Positions 44,701 to 55,492 of a stretch of DNA of 64,000 nt are shown here, in pieces. Every line of letters starts with the position of its first letter. Within the stretch, counting starts at the first letter, position 1. Origin of the DNA: Astrocystis sublimbata (lineage: Eukaryota > Ascomycota > Sordariomycetes > Xylariales > Xylariaceae); contig JAJNNY010000028.1 in the NCBI GenBank assembly GCA_022453515.1, positions 1 to 64,000 of the forward strand. Direction: 5' to 3'. Both the position numbers and the translations under genes were made by a program. The notes below the pieces were generated by a model. The model was not told the origin of the DNA and made no database searches. It saw nothing but the letters and a program-made list of their open reading frames with translations.

Positions 44701-47352
44701 TATAACTTCCTTTTTTGATAAGGGAGGCAAATTCCCCGAATGTACACAGATCTTGGGTCAAACCATGGGCAGCCGTTGCAACCTCCGGGAGAAATCAGAC
44801 CAGCGTAGAATTCTCTGCGGTCTAGACGGCTCCCCCATCTACTAATATCCTAGATATCAAGGTACACCGCTGCATCGCCTCGAGTGTTATGCAGAGGAAG
44901 TCAGCGCTTAGGTGCGTAGCCATCTAAGTACGCATATATAACCATAGCTAAAATATTTCGCACTTGTCTACATCAAGCTGGTGGCGCAGATGGTACTAAC
45001 ACACTAGACTTTGTCGTCTCCTCACCCCGCACGTCCATCCCCATATCCTGCCCATACTCTTGTTGGAAATCCGAAGCTGTCATACTTCGAGCTCACACGC
45101 GAGTAACCAAACTCGTCGCTGAGCGATGCATGTTGACCGAGGCATCCGATACACTAGGCAAGTAGGTATGCGGAGCTGCAAAGTCGGCCCGGCCCACCAG
45201 AATGTGACAGAGATTTCCATCTTACGGCAGGCGAGGCAGGCTGTCCACACCAAGTTTTTGGAGACTTTTTAGGGGTCCAAGCTAACGGCCCTTTGGCAGG
45301 AGGGCTTGTCAAGCTTGTCTCGCTTGTCAAGTTGTGAGGATGAATTTTGCGGTGGGCGAACCAGGATCGACAGCTAGGAAGCATACACATGTGGGTTAGC
45401 GGAGCTGGTATGTTGCAAGGGGGCTGGCTTCGGGGCTGATGGAGTACAATCCCACAGGAGTCATCCGAATATGTTGATTACAGCTTGAGTCTTGAGTGTA
45501 ACAATTCCTTTTAACCGCATCTCATCGTGCAAATGTCTCAAGAAAGTTGCCAACTTGACGACTGACCATTGCGATATATCACCACCCAACAAGCTCACCA
45601 GTCGATCAGAATTTTGCCGTGCGTTGGTGGCGCGGACATGGCCCTATGGCGTGTTTTGCGACGGAATGTTTCACCACTCTTGACTCCAAGATGCGCCGTC
45701 AGCGTAGCCAAGAGGACTCGACTTCAACCGCCCCCAACCCCTCGGCTAAGCTCGAATTTGCGAGGAGACGCCACCCGTAAGCCACCATTCATGTAGAAAG
45801 GGTCGTGTTGATGGTACCAGTAGTTGGGGAGATGCACCTTCTGACACCCAAATCTGGCCAGACGTGGCAGCTAGATACATCGCGTGAGACTTCAAAACAA
45901 CGCCTGACCATCTAGGCAGATGGTGATCCCCCTTAATCATTCAAGGTGGCTTGGAGTGCGTTGAATATTTCAAGGAATCTATCCACATCGCCAGCCTGAA
46001 TGTCCATCGAGGATTCGGCGAAGCACGGCATCTGATGACGCCGACCTCATTGTCGATGAAATCTAGCCCGACAAGCTATCGGATGGCGTACAGATTCAGT
46101 TCCGAGTGACTGTATGCTGAGTACGCCATTGGCACCTAGTTGACCGACGTGGGTTGTAAAGTTACCAACCATAGCGCCGAGCTGCCAGGTCATGGCTTTG
46201 AGCTGTGTTTGCTGGCGATAGTACTAACTTATACCCAACTAGCTATGCTATCTAGATCCATTTAGGAATGACTCTATATATCTACGCTTGTAACGCATTG
46301 TTACGAGTACGCACGGCACAGCCTTCGACTCTTGGGGTCATTGTCACCACTAGTTGCTTGCCTTACATGCACAGGCGGACTGTCACTGACCCCCAAGCGC
46401 GAAGTCGTGCGCACATCAACAACAACACACACCCAAGACCACAAAATACCGTAGGAGGTTAGGCTAATCAAAACTGCCCGGTTACAATGCTGCAGTGGTT
46501 CGCGATTCCGTCTTGCTGACCCCTGTCCCTGTCAGCATACTAGATTAGTGTGGTGTCTCGTATTGACCCAACTCTCGCTTTTAGTCCCCGAGACTTGTCC
46601 AACCACAAGATCGAGCTTCTCAACAATCACACTAACAATAAGGTAGTGAGTGTCAAAGCATTGGTCCTGCAATGCTACGCTACCCTACGCCTCAAATATA
46701 CTAATCTCAATATAGAAAGCCTCCTAGTGTCGATCTGTACAGAGAATACGGTGGTTTGTTCTAGTCCTGACAACTAACGCTAGACGCTCATGGCAAGCCC
46801 TTGGCGCTTTATACACACCTACAGCAACGTGCCAACAGCCCCCTATCCTCGGCATCTTCTGGGCTTAACAGCTCTATTATTACTGTGTTGATGGTGAACT
46901 CATGGGTAATGCCGTTGTTCCTCGCTTCGTATGTTATCTCCAAAACCGCGGCGCTTGGGCGATGATACTAGCTCAGTTGGGCGCGAGTAGAATGGGACCC
47001 TGGTCGTTGCTTCGTGATGTGGGTTAGCCTTGATGTATATACTTGAGCTGAGAAATTTTTGAGCTACCTTGCTCTTGAAATGTACAGTATGCACAACGAG
47101 AAGCTGAGGGTATGCTGCTCAGACTTTTATATTAAACGACTGCTTCGCCCCAAGAGCGGTCTCTACCTTTCACCCAAGAGCCCAAGTCAACCCAGCTTTA
47201 CACGGACATATATACATAGAGCTCGGGCTCCCATAATTTCTTCGCTTGATATCAGTCGTGTGCCACGCTCTTCTCATTCTTGTTGACTTGCTGGGCTCCT
47301 CCTCTTGCGTCGCTCCGACTTTGGTTGGGCCACTGCCTGGCATATATTCAAG
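41744..47352. other. 5.6-kb stretch without a convincing gene
   Basis: The longest frames are about 110 codons and show no family resemblance. One small acidic frame lies at 43258-43425 (55 codons starting MSKQRAQAEPKDQQN), and an isolated tRNA A-box-like string TAGCTCAGTTGG lies at 46969-46980 with no B box. The composition is GC-balanced, unlike the AT-rich block at the left end, so this is not an extensively RIP-degraded island. It holds the distal promoter of the oxidase gene and may contain decayed or non-coding genes that cannot be recognised by eye. Confidence 0.5.
47209..47214 (+). promoter_or_regulatory. TATA-type element upstream of the WSC oxidase
   Basis: TATATA lies 144 bp before the ATG at 47353, at a workable distance for a core promoter element. 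The start site is not known, so the role is inferred. Confidence 0.4.
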
Positions 47353-50061
47353 ATGAGGCTCTCCCAGCTAGTCGTGTCGTCCGTCTTTTTCTTGTCCACT
47401 GTCTCAGCAGCCAAACATAAGAAGAAGCAGGCGGATCCAACAACTACAACAACCGCAGTAGCAGCTGCGGCCGCCCCTACTGGCCCTTCCCAGCCCGCAA
47501 CGGTTGGGAATTACAACTTTTTTGGCTGTCGGACCGAGAGCAATGGCGGTCGTGCGTTGGGCGTGTCAAGCTATGCCGATGATGCGATGACACTAGAGTC
47601 ATGTCGCGACTTCTGCAATACCAAAGGAACAACCTTCTTCGGTACTGAGTATGGCCGCGAGTGCTATTGTGGCAACAAATTCACATCGGGCTCCGCCAGT
47701 GCCCCTTCAACTGACTGCAAACAGCTCTGCGCTGGTAACCCACTCCAGTACTGTGGCGCGGGCAATCGATTGTCTGTATATGCCCTCGACGGTGCGGCAA
47801 TTCCACCTGAACCGACAACTGTAACGAAAACACGAGGAGCAACTCCCACTGCCTTCCCGGCCGGATGGACTGCACAAGGCTGTTGGCAGGATGGTCCCAA
47901 TGGCCGCATCATGCCCACATACCAGGCCCCAGATGACGATCAGTTAACTCCTCAGAGCTGCGCCGCGCTTTGTGACAGCATGAACTACGTTATCTCGGGT
48001 ACTGAATACTATAGGCAGTGCTTCTGCAGTAACGCCGTCTACAACGGAGGCTCCAAGGGCAACGACAATACCAAGTGCAATACCCCCTGTAGCGGAGACA
48101 GCAGCGTGAACTGCGGTGGTCCCGGCTACCTAACCATCTACTCAAAGGGAACACCTCAGACCTTCCAACCGCCGACGGTGCAGAAGGGTGGGCTCAATGG
48201 AACATGGACATATCAGGGTTGCTACAACGACAATGTTAATATGAAGCGTTCCCTACCGTGGTCACTTCGGTTCCCTGGCAAGTTGACTGCCACTGTCTGC
48301 TTATACCAGTGCGCGCAGTTCGGCTATGCTGCTGCCGGCCTAGAATATGGCGAGGAATGCTACTGTGGTGATCCCGTCGATATTACAAACGCAGGGGCTA
48401 CCAAGCAACCCGAAAGCGACTGCAATCTCCCCTGCGCCGGTAATGCATCTTCCATCTGTGGCGGTGGCTCCAGACTGAGCACTTACTTCTGGACCGGTGC
48501 AAACCCTCTCTACGTTTTCAACTACCCCAAGGGCAACGCCGCGGGTACCTACTCGAACCTTGTCGGTGGTGTCGTTACTCCTCTGATGACGATGCAATCG
48601 ATCACCGGCAAGGTCACCTTCCTAGAGAAGTGGGGGACTGGTGCCGCCAACAGCACTGGCGCTTATGAACTCGATCTTAGCCAAGTTGGAGACTTCAGCC
48701 GTGCTTGGAGAACTATGCATCTCAAGACTGATGTCTTCTGCTCTGCGGGTGTTATTCTCCCTGATAAAGCCGGTCGACAGCTGACTGTCGGAGGCTGGAG
48801 TCTTGACTCAACCTACGGTGTTCGCCTATACGCACCCGACGGCTCCCCTGGTGTTAAAGGAACCAATGACTGGCAAGAGAACGTCAACACTCTTAAGCTG
48901 CAGAGAGGTCGATGGTACCCTTCAGCCATGGTCATGACCAATGGATCCGTCCTCGTTGTTGGCGGCGAGATTGGCTCAAACGATAGAGCCGAGCCTACCC
49001 TGGAACTCTTGCCTAGGTCAGGACCTTACGTCTACATGGACTGGCTAGCTCGCACCGATCCTAACAACTTGTATCCCTTCCTTGCTGTTCTTCCCGGTGG
49101 CGGCATCTTCGTTGGCTACTGGAACGAGGCGAGAATCTTGAACGAGGTGACTTTTGATACTGTGAAGACCCTGCCCAACATGCCCGGCTCAGTCTCGAAC
49201 CCGTTGTCTGGTCGCACATATCCTCTCGAAGGTGCTTCTGTGCTGCTGCCACAGATTGCTCCTTACAACGATCCCCTTGGAGTTCTCATGTGCGGTGGCT
49301 CGACCGAAGGCGGTGGAGAAGCTCTGGACAACTGTGTCAGCATCTACCCTGAGGCTGCCAACCCAACATGGACTCTTGAGCGCATGCCTTCCAGACGTGT
49401 CATGAGCTGCATGGCTCCTCTTCCCGATGGCACATATCTTATTGTGAACGGCGCCCAACAAGGTGTTGCTGGCTTCGGCCTCGCTGACAACCCCAACTTG
49501 AACGCTCTGCTCTACGACCCTTTCCAGCCCGTTGGTCGGCGTATTTCCGTCATGGCCAACACCACGGTCGCCCGTCTTTACCACAGCGAGGCCATCACTC
49601 TTCTTGACGGCCGTGTCTTGGTCACCGGCTCTGATCCTCAAGACGGCAAGCACCCCCAGGAGATCCGCGTCGAGGTATTCACACCTCCCTACTTGTATAG
49701 CAACAAGCCTCGCCCGACTTTCACTATCGCAAACAAGGACTGGACGTACAACAGCATGATCACTGTCAACCTCGGGGCCCTCCCCTCTGGCAACATCAAG
49801 GCATCTCTTCTCGGCTCCGTGTCCAGCACCCACGGCAACTCGATGGGCGCTCGTACCCTGATGCCTGCGATCTCCTGCAACCTCAGGACATGCACAATCA
49901 CAGCACCCCCTAGCAAGTACATTGCCCCGCCAGGATGGTACCAGCTCTTCATCCTTCAAGACGGCATCCCAGCCGTCGGACAGTATGTCCGCATTGGTGG
50001 CGACCCCGGCAAGCTGGGCAACTGGCCGCCAGGAGACGATTTTACGCGACCCGGCCTCTAA
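47353..50061 (+). CDS. Secreted radical-copper oxidase (glyoxal/galactose oxidase type) with three WSC domains
   Basis: Single exon of 902 residues. Signal peptide at about 1-19 (MRLSQLVVSSVFFLSTVSA), then a Lys- and Thr-rich linker. Three WSC domains follow at roughly 53-144, 171-264 and 286-380, each with the eight-Cys pattern (for example TEYGRECYCGNKF, TEYYRQCFCSN, LEYGEECYCGD); WSC domains bind cell-wall glycans. The catalytic half is a glyoxal oxidase N-terminal propeller followed by a DUF1929 C-terminal domain. All copper/radical residues are in place: Cys463 in DVFCSAG and Tyr522 in GRWYPSA (the Cys-Tyr crosslink), Tyr743-His744 in RLYHSE, and His827 in STHGNSM. It therefore should produce hydrogen peroxide from aldehydes or alcohols at the wall or outside the cell. 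A longer non-ATG frame upstream was rejected. No membrane anchor is seen. Confidence 0.95.
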   Translation: MRLSQLVVSSVFFLSTVSAAKHKKKQADPTTTTTAVAAAAAPTGPSQPATVGNYNFFGCRTESNGGRALGVSSYADDAMTLESCRDFCNTKGTTFFGTEYGRECYCGNKFTSGSASAPSTDCKQLCAGNPLQYCGAGNRLSVYALDGAAIPPEPTTVTKTRGATPTAFPAGWTAQGCWQDGPNGRIMPTYQAPDDDQLTPQSCAALCDSMNYVISGTEYYRQCFCSNAVYNGGSKGNDNTKCNTPCSGDSSVNCGGPGYLTIYSKGTPQTFQPPTVQKGGLNGTWTYQGCYNDNVNMKRSLPWSLRFPGKLTATVCLYQCAQFGYAAAGLEYGEECYCGDPVDITNAGATKQPESDCNLPCAGNASSICGGGSRLSTYFWTGANPLYVFNYPKGNAAGTYSNLVGGVVTPLMTMQSITGKVTFLEKWGTGAANSTGAYELDLSQVGDFSRAWRTMHLKTDVFCSAGVILPDKAGRQLTVGGWSLDSTYGVRLYAPDGSPGVKGTNDWQENVNTLKLQRGRWYPSAMVMTNGSVLVVGGEIGSNDRAEPTLELLPRSGPYVYMDWLARTDPNNLYPFLAVLPGGGIFVGYWNEARILNEVTFDTVKTLPNMPGSVSNPLSGRTYPLEGASVLLPQIAPYNDPLGVLMCGGSTEGGGEALDNCVSIYPEAANPTWTLERMPSRRVMSCMAPLPDGTYLIVNGAQQGVAGFGLADNPNLNALLYDPFQPVGRRISVMANTTVARLYHSEAITLLDGRVLVTGSDPQDGKHPQEIRVEVFTPPYLYSNKPRPTFTIANKDWTYNSMITVNLGALPSGNIKASLLGSVSSTHGNSMGARTLMPAISCNLRTCTITAPPSKYIAPPGWYQLFILQDGIPAVGQYVRIGGDPGKLGNWPPGDDFTRPGL

Positions 50062-52137
50062 GGGATTTCATATATCTATCACGCATTCGCCGGTAATTTC
50101 CCTGCTCATATCTATGAGGTGGTTTTAATACTTAGTATCTCTAATGTCTAACCCATTGTGGCCTCACCATAGTTACTTATCGCCAAGTGCTTGATATGCG
50201 AGGTTTTGGCGATCTCGCACATATATGGGCATTGCATTTTTGTTTTTATGTTTGGTGCTGAAGTCTAATAAGCGTTGACTTCGGTAATGATGAGATGAAG
50301 TCTAGAAACCTTCTGAGTGCATGAAAAGGAGGATCTATCGCGAGATGGATATGGGATAATTGGCTAGAGCATCTATCTTTCTAGACTTCACATGATGAAA
50401 TGACATTGACTTTTTGAAAATCCGACCTCTTCGTCTGACGTGAACAATAACAACAACTGTCACACTATAAAAGGATCAAGCTCCCATGAATAGAGTGTCA
50501 AATGAGACGGCTTTACTTCAACTGGGTCCAAATCGTGGTCGGCCATGTGGTTGATCGATAGTCCCGATAGTCTCGATTCGTACACTAATTTTGACAAGCT
50601 CAATATGGCCTAAGTACCTGCTAGATTAGGCGACTCGGTTCTGCTTTTGATTGCTCCCGAGCCCTCTAAGCCGTAATCGTTCCGTTCACCGGACGCCAAA
50701 ATAGCACATGCCCCCATATCGACGCCGCTTCAGTCTTAGCTTTCCCGATGGAAATTACCGATTAGGCCAACCGGTAGACTAACATCCAGTGTCTTGGTAC
50801 TTACTTATTAATCGACATTCACGGGCGAAACTAGACTGCGACGGACACTACGGTAGACCCCGAAGCATTCTCGGTGTTACAGGTACGGAGTAGTTGCGGT
50901 GAATCATCAGGTGTGCCTCTAAGCACTGGCTAGGTCTATATTCACGGAATTGGGATAAGTACTCAAAACGCCGCTAATAGCACCGTCTTGACTAGTGTGA
51001 GTGCTTGTACAGAGTCGACGGACGAGGCGACTCTTCGCGGTGAAGATGGAGAGCATGACAGGTAACCTTATAAAGCAAACGAGCCGAGAGGCAGATTGGT
51101 AGCAACGGATGTATGTGAAATGCCTGCTTATTTTAAGTCATAGAGCATATTAAATGATAAGTTTCGGTTGCTGTACATTTTGCCTTTAAGGGCTACTTAT
51201 AAGCAACAAATAATGATAAATATCAATCATACTTCAGCAGTATTCATGTTACTGAGCAAACTACAACTGATTGCAGTAGGTTGGAAACCTACAATCAAGT
51301 TATATATCCCTCTCTCATTTTGAATCAGTTGGTAGATAAGATGTTATTGCGTGATGTTACCTGCCATATCAAAAAACTCTAGGTTTCCGCCTCAACAATC
51401 GACAAGTATATGTAATATCTATATTTACATGATTATTAGCATAGTAATCTTCCGGAGTTACGGTACCTGTTCCGCTGGTTTTGCTCTGTCCAGTATGTCA
51501 AAGTAGACTGAGTTGGTAGTGCTGGTATCGCCTGTAGCGGTAGCACCGTGGGCGTCATTGAATTTGTCTTTCGTTAGGGTTTCTGTCATGTTTCTCCTCG
51601 GGTTGGACACATGATGGTTCATGTCTAGTGACTTCTACTCGTTCAATGAAATATGTGTATATAAAATAAATCATTGTGTCATTAGAATTGACGAAACTGC
51701 ACTCAATGCAACATGAGAGATCATAGTGGTGACATGGCAAATACATTGCGTCAACACTTCGAGACAAAGAAAATGCTTGCAAATGCACTACGCAAAACGA
51801 CTTAATTGATTGATCGAGGAAAGAGAGATCCAGTTGTATTCCAGATAATGCATTATGTCTAAATAAAACTTGCTTTAAATGGTTCAAGAATAGTCGGGCA
51901 ATATTCTTTCTTGTAAATATATTTAATCCATTTTTAAGTAACATTGATGGGATTATCTTCATATGTTGATAGACAACGAATGGCATAAGCCTACGTGAGT
52001 ATTTGATACCTGTCACGTCTGAAAGACACAGGCACCAAGGTTTCAGGGCCCAAAATGGCAGTCAAATTGATTATTGGCTGCAGGTTCGTTAAAGCCCATG
52101 CCTCTTCTGACATTCAACCTAACATCTTGTTTCAGTG
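50062..52137. other. 2-kb AT-richer intergenic region
   Basis: No convincing gene. A minus-strand frame at 51555-52016 begins with GTG and encodes a Cys/His/Phe-rich sequence without family features; it was not called. Confidence 0.45.
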
Positions 52138-53667
52138 ATGCCCACATCATTCCATTTCAAGCTGTATTCTCTTCTCGTTGTGATCGCATCAATCATTGCG
52201 GCCTTGATCATACGTCCTAATCCCAGTGTAGACCACCAGATGTCCGGTAACACCGTGGGCGAAACAGACGACTGCGACCTTGTCGTCACCCCTGAGAATC
52301 CAGCTCGCGAAGACGGAACTCTCGACTACATACGATGCGCAGCGCTACATAAGTGTCTGGTGCAGAAGGTTCTCGATGCGGAGGGGAAGCGCCTCGAGGA
52401 GATCGAAGGAGGGTCATTCTTCCAGCACTACGGACACGCAGCAGATGAGATCCGCGACCGTCTGAGCCCATCACTGGCAGCCTTCCTAGAGTCGATATTC
52501 ATTTCCGATGAACTACCGCCTTTCTTCTTCTGGGTTGACAGCATATCACATCCCTCCCACCTGTTCTTTCACGACGACCTGCTCAACGATGACGGAGAGA
52601 TGCCTCACCGGGTCGTGACCCTCTACATGACAAATCTGGGGCTAGGAGGAGGGCATACGATGGGGTTGCTGTACGACCAGAAGTTGCATCGAGCTACGAT
52701 GACGCTCGACCTCGAAGATGGCGAATTTGTCTTGCCCGCCGAGATGCATGGCGAGCTCTGGCATCCGCTCGAGACAGTGCTCAGCAACTGGATACATATG
52801 GTGAAGATCGGGAAAATCACAGCCTCTCAAGATGAAGCTCCAAATGAGAAGTACGGGCCTTGGACCTGGCAGCCCTACGGCGAATCACAGGTACACACTA
52901 CCGTTGCTGCCTTCGAACGCCTCGTGGACGCCATCGAAGAGCGTATGCCAATCGAACAATCCGTGGAACCCAGGCAAGAGCGTTTACTTTCCCATGAACA
53001 TCTCAGTGAAGCAGGTGTGCCTGACAATTGTTTCATTCGTTCAATTCTTACACAAATCCGGAGACCTCGGTTCAAGATGATCGCACCCGGGTTGGAAGTT
53101 CCCCATGACCCGGTCGCATTTGCAAACAATCAGAAATTCACAACTATGAATTTCGAATCGAAATACGGGGCCGTCATCCCACCTGTCCTCATCTTCGCAT
53201 CGGCGGAACGCAGAGTAGTAGACCTGGATCCGCCCGATCGCTATACAGCATTCAATCCGTTCTGCAAAGCATTTAAGGACGGCGTGCCGCCTGGCGACCG
53301 CTCAATTGTAGCAGGACTGTACTCAGAGTCGGTCGAGAGATTTGCCGTCGATGTTGCCGAGGAAGGGTTTCGACTCTTGCTCCCGTTCCGGTTCCGCGAT
53401 CTCGGGCTAGATAATGGTGCGAAGAAGAGCGATGGGAATCAAGTCGAGAAGGGAAGCGTAGCGGACCTATTCCAGCACGGATTCAAGCCGTTCGGAGGCG
53501 AGTGGTGGCGAGCGCAGCGGCTTGAAGCTTTGTTGGATCACTGGAGATACTTGGTGGAAACGGGTGTGTGGATGGTTGGCCCTGAGGGCGTTCAAGGTAG
53601 CATAGATAAGTTCAGGAATGCCGGCATGGATGAGTCGGATGACTATGTCATCAAGCCAAGCTGGTAA
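52138..53667 (+). CDS. Unrecognised fungal protein with one N-terminal membrane segment
   Basis: Single exon of 509 residues from ATG 52138. Residues 8-26 (KLYSLLVVIASIIAALIIR) form one hydrophobic helix, so the protein is probably a signal-anchored type II membrane protein or a secreted one. The rest is soluble-looking and Trp/His-rich in places: LPPFFFWVDSISHPSHLFFHD, EMHGELWHPLETVLSNWIH and KYGPWTWQPYGESQVH. The C-terminal FKPFGGEWWRAQRLEALLDHW is another aromatic-rich patch. Cysteines are few. I do not know this family; it looks like an orphan group found in ascomycetes. The site just upstream (TAACATCTTGTTTCAG) resembles a splice acceptor, so a non-coding first exon may exist. It is followed by the convergent TGS1 gene. 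Confidence 0.7.
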   Translation: MPTSFHFKLYSLLVVIASIIAALIIRPNPSVDHQMSGNTVGETDDCDLVVTPENPAREDGTLDYIRCAALHKCLVQKVLDAEGKRLEEIEGGSFFQHYGHAADEIRDRLSPSLAAFLESIFISDELPPFFFWVDSISHPSHLFFHDDLLNDDGEMPHRVVTLYMTNLGLGGGHTMGLLYDQKLHRATMTLDLEDGEFVLPAEMHGELWHPLETVLSNWIHMVKIGKITASQDEAPNEKYGPWTWQPYGESQVHTTVAAFERLVDAIEERMPIEQSVEPRQERLLSHEHLSEAGVPDNCFIRSILTQIRRPRFKMIAPGLEVPHDPVAFANNQKFTTMNFESKYGAVIPPVLIFASAERRVVDLDPPDRYTAFNPFCKAFKDGVPPGDRSIVAGLYSESVERFAVDVAEEGFRLLLPFRFRDLGLDNGAKKSDGNQVEKGSVADLFQHGFKPFGGEWWRAQRLEALLDHWRYLVETGVWMVGPEGVQGSIDKFRNAGMDESDDYVIKPSW

Positions 53668-54207
53668 TGAGGACGATGGGTCAATGATTCCATTCAATGT
53701 GTGGCAGGCAACTAGTTACGAAGAGATTTCACCTTCACAGCCCGTGGACGCTGATACTGCGATCAAGCATTGTGAATTGAGCAAGATTATTGCATTGTTA
53801 ATCATTGACGATATGAACCGGGTGATCTAAGGCTAGTTATTTACTATTATCAATTTATATCGATGACTTGAACGGGCAAGTCTTTTCAATGTTCAGCCAT
53901 CAGTCGCAAAGGCGGGGATAGCAGAATTTTCGTATGTACTCAACCCCGAGCTGAAACGGCACTCTCGTTATGTCATCACGTTCTCCAATCTTGCGAGGAG
54001 AAGTGTTGGAGGCTTTGGTATAATGAAACCTCACGCAGCATTTGGGAGCACCAGAGAGCCTAGTGGTCTCTGTAGATGATGGCAGGAAGCCTAGTATCGT
54101 TGTTAGAAATGATTCTAGTGTGCAGTGGAAGAGGCCTTCAGGACCCCGCGGTTAGCAATTCGTTTCGCTTGAATGAACATGTTTTTGTAGTAATTCTTAG
54201 GGACCGT
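53668..54207. other. Convergent 3' intergenic region
   Basis: Between the convergent orphan gene and TGS1. No coding frame was found. Confidence 0.45.
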
Positions 54208-55152
54208 TCATGAATTCGACATCGATATGTCAGCGGTATGATCAACCGACTGCTTCACATCGGCGGGAATGTATGCGACCAAGGCCTTACTAGCACCCTC
54301 GACACAGTACTGAACAACATCGATCTTAACATCATCGGGGACTAGCTTGGCGATCTGCCGCAGGTCGCTGGTACGGGGTAGATACAACGCGTGATCCATG
54401 ACCTTGTAGGCTTCGTGTAGCGCAGCAAGATTATATGGCTCCATTGTGCTCAAGTCGAATATCTCATCAGTTCGGTATCCGGGACCACCCCAGGGTGGCG
54501 ATCCAAAGATGGCTGTGGTGGCGGGATCAACCCGTAGGTCTTCGCCCAACTGGTCGGGAGACTTAGCGAGAAGCTGGAGGAATTCGAAGCTATCACCCAG
54601 AACCCAGGTGATCTTGTCGGCCACTTCGTAGACGGCAGCATTGGTCTGCGCGCAAGCAAGGGTGGCAGCGTCTTTCTCAATGGCTATCACCTTGTCGAAG
54701 CGGGGTGTACGTTGGTCTTCCTCCACCGCCATGGCCAAGCTGATGACATTACCGCCAACCCCAGCGAAGGTATCTATGACGGTACGTTTGTCTGGACTTA
54801 GGAAGCCGACAAAATCATAGACTAGATGTCTGAGATGAGTCAGCATGAATTAGCGACAGTGGGGATGAGCCCAGCTCAAAGGACCTACATAGCGACTGGC
54901 TCGGGGGTCACACCGTACCACGCGTCTTCAGTCATGTAAATACCATGGTCGTAGAATGGGAAGATTGTATACCGCTGCTGCCAGTATCTGCGCATGCCCA
55001 ATGTTAGCAAATTTGATGATCAGAAACGCGAAACGCGAAATCGAAGCGGATCTCGACTTGGAATCTTACTTTTGTAAGTCCCATGGGACCTCCCCTAGAT
55101 GAGTCCAATGATGGCACTTCTGCGTCAAAGGTAGACCCTTGACACTCTTCAT
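54208..55152 (-). CDS. TGS1: Trimethylguanosine synthase (Tgs1)
   Basis: Minus-strand join of 55070..55152, 54889..54987 and 54208..54829, giving 267 residues. Tgs1 adds two methyl groups to the m7G cap of snRNAs, snoRNAs and telomerase RNA. The N-terminal helical part reads CHHWTHLGEVPWDLQKYWQQRY and continues to WYGVTPEPVAIHL. The Rossmann methyltransferase fold has motif I IDTFAGVGGN (79-88), the acidic KVIAIEKDA, and the diagnostic SPPWGGPGY at 171-179, whose Trp stacks on the cap. The donor GTAGGT after GCT AT and the acceptor CTCAG recreate Ile61-His-Leu. The chosen ATG has an in-frame extension ending in a possible acceptor (ATTAG), so another short upstream exon cannot be excluded. 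It is likely nuclear and nucleolar. Confidence 0.92.
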
Positions 55153-55388
55153 GTTGCTTGGGATATCCGGGTGATGGCCGCCCGGCTAATTGTCAAATAA
55201 GTAGACACTCCTGTAGATGTCGAATTGATATCTTCTGATTTGAAGCTTCGGATGAGTTGGGTGATGCTACCGTGAGGAAATTTAATCTGCAGCTATGAGT
55301 CGGGACAGTGGTGCTTTGCCGGAGCTACTCAGTACACTCGAGGTCGTTTGCGTTGCAGCAACCACCTGAAGCTGGCACGGAATAGTAC

Positions 55389-55413
55389 CTAAGGTACTAC
55401 CTAGGTACCTTAG
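55389..55413. repeat. CTAAGGTAC/GTACCTTAG hairpin
   Basis: Perfect 9-bp arms around a TACCTAG loop, inside a cluster of GGTACC and CCTAGG sites. Confidence 0.8.
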
Positions 55414-55463
55414 CGGGCTTAGCTTAGGTACCTGGGGCCTGGGTAGGGAAATTCTACCAGTTG

Positions 55464-55492
55464 CCCCCCCCCCCCCCCCCCCCCAAAAAAAA
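55464..55492. repeat. C21-A8 homopolymer tract
   Basis: Twenty-one C followed by eight A, with further CCCC after it. The complementary strand would be a G21 run, able to form a G-quadruplex. Its exact length is uncertain. Confidence 0.85.

Noticed and set aside
46969..46980. A-box TAGCTCAGTTGG
   Set aside because: No B box or cloverleaf follows; single short match.
49189..49959. 256-codon minus-strand frame
   Set aside because: Antisense shadow of the oxidase gene with its conserved active-site residues on the plus strand.
51555..52016. 153-codon minus-strand frame
   Set aside because: Starts at GTG in AT-rich DNA, no domain, composition typical of chance frames.
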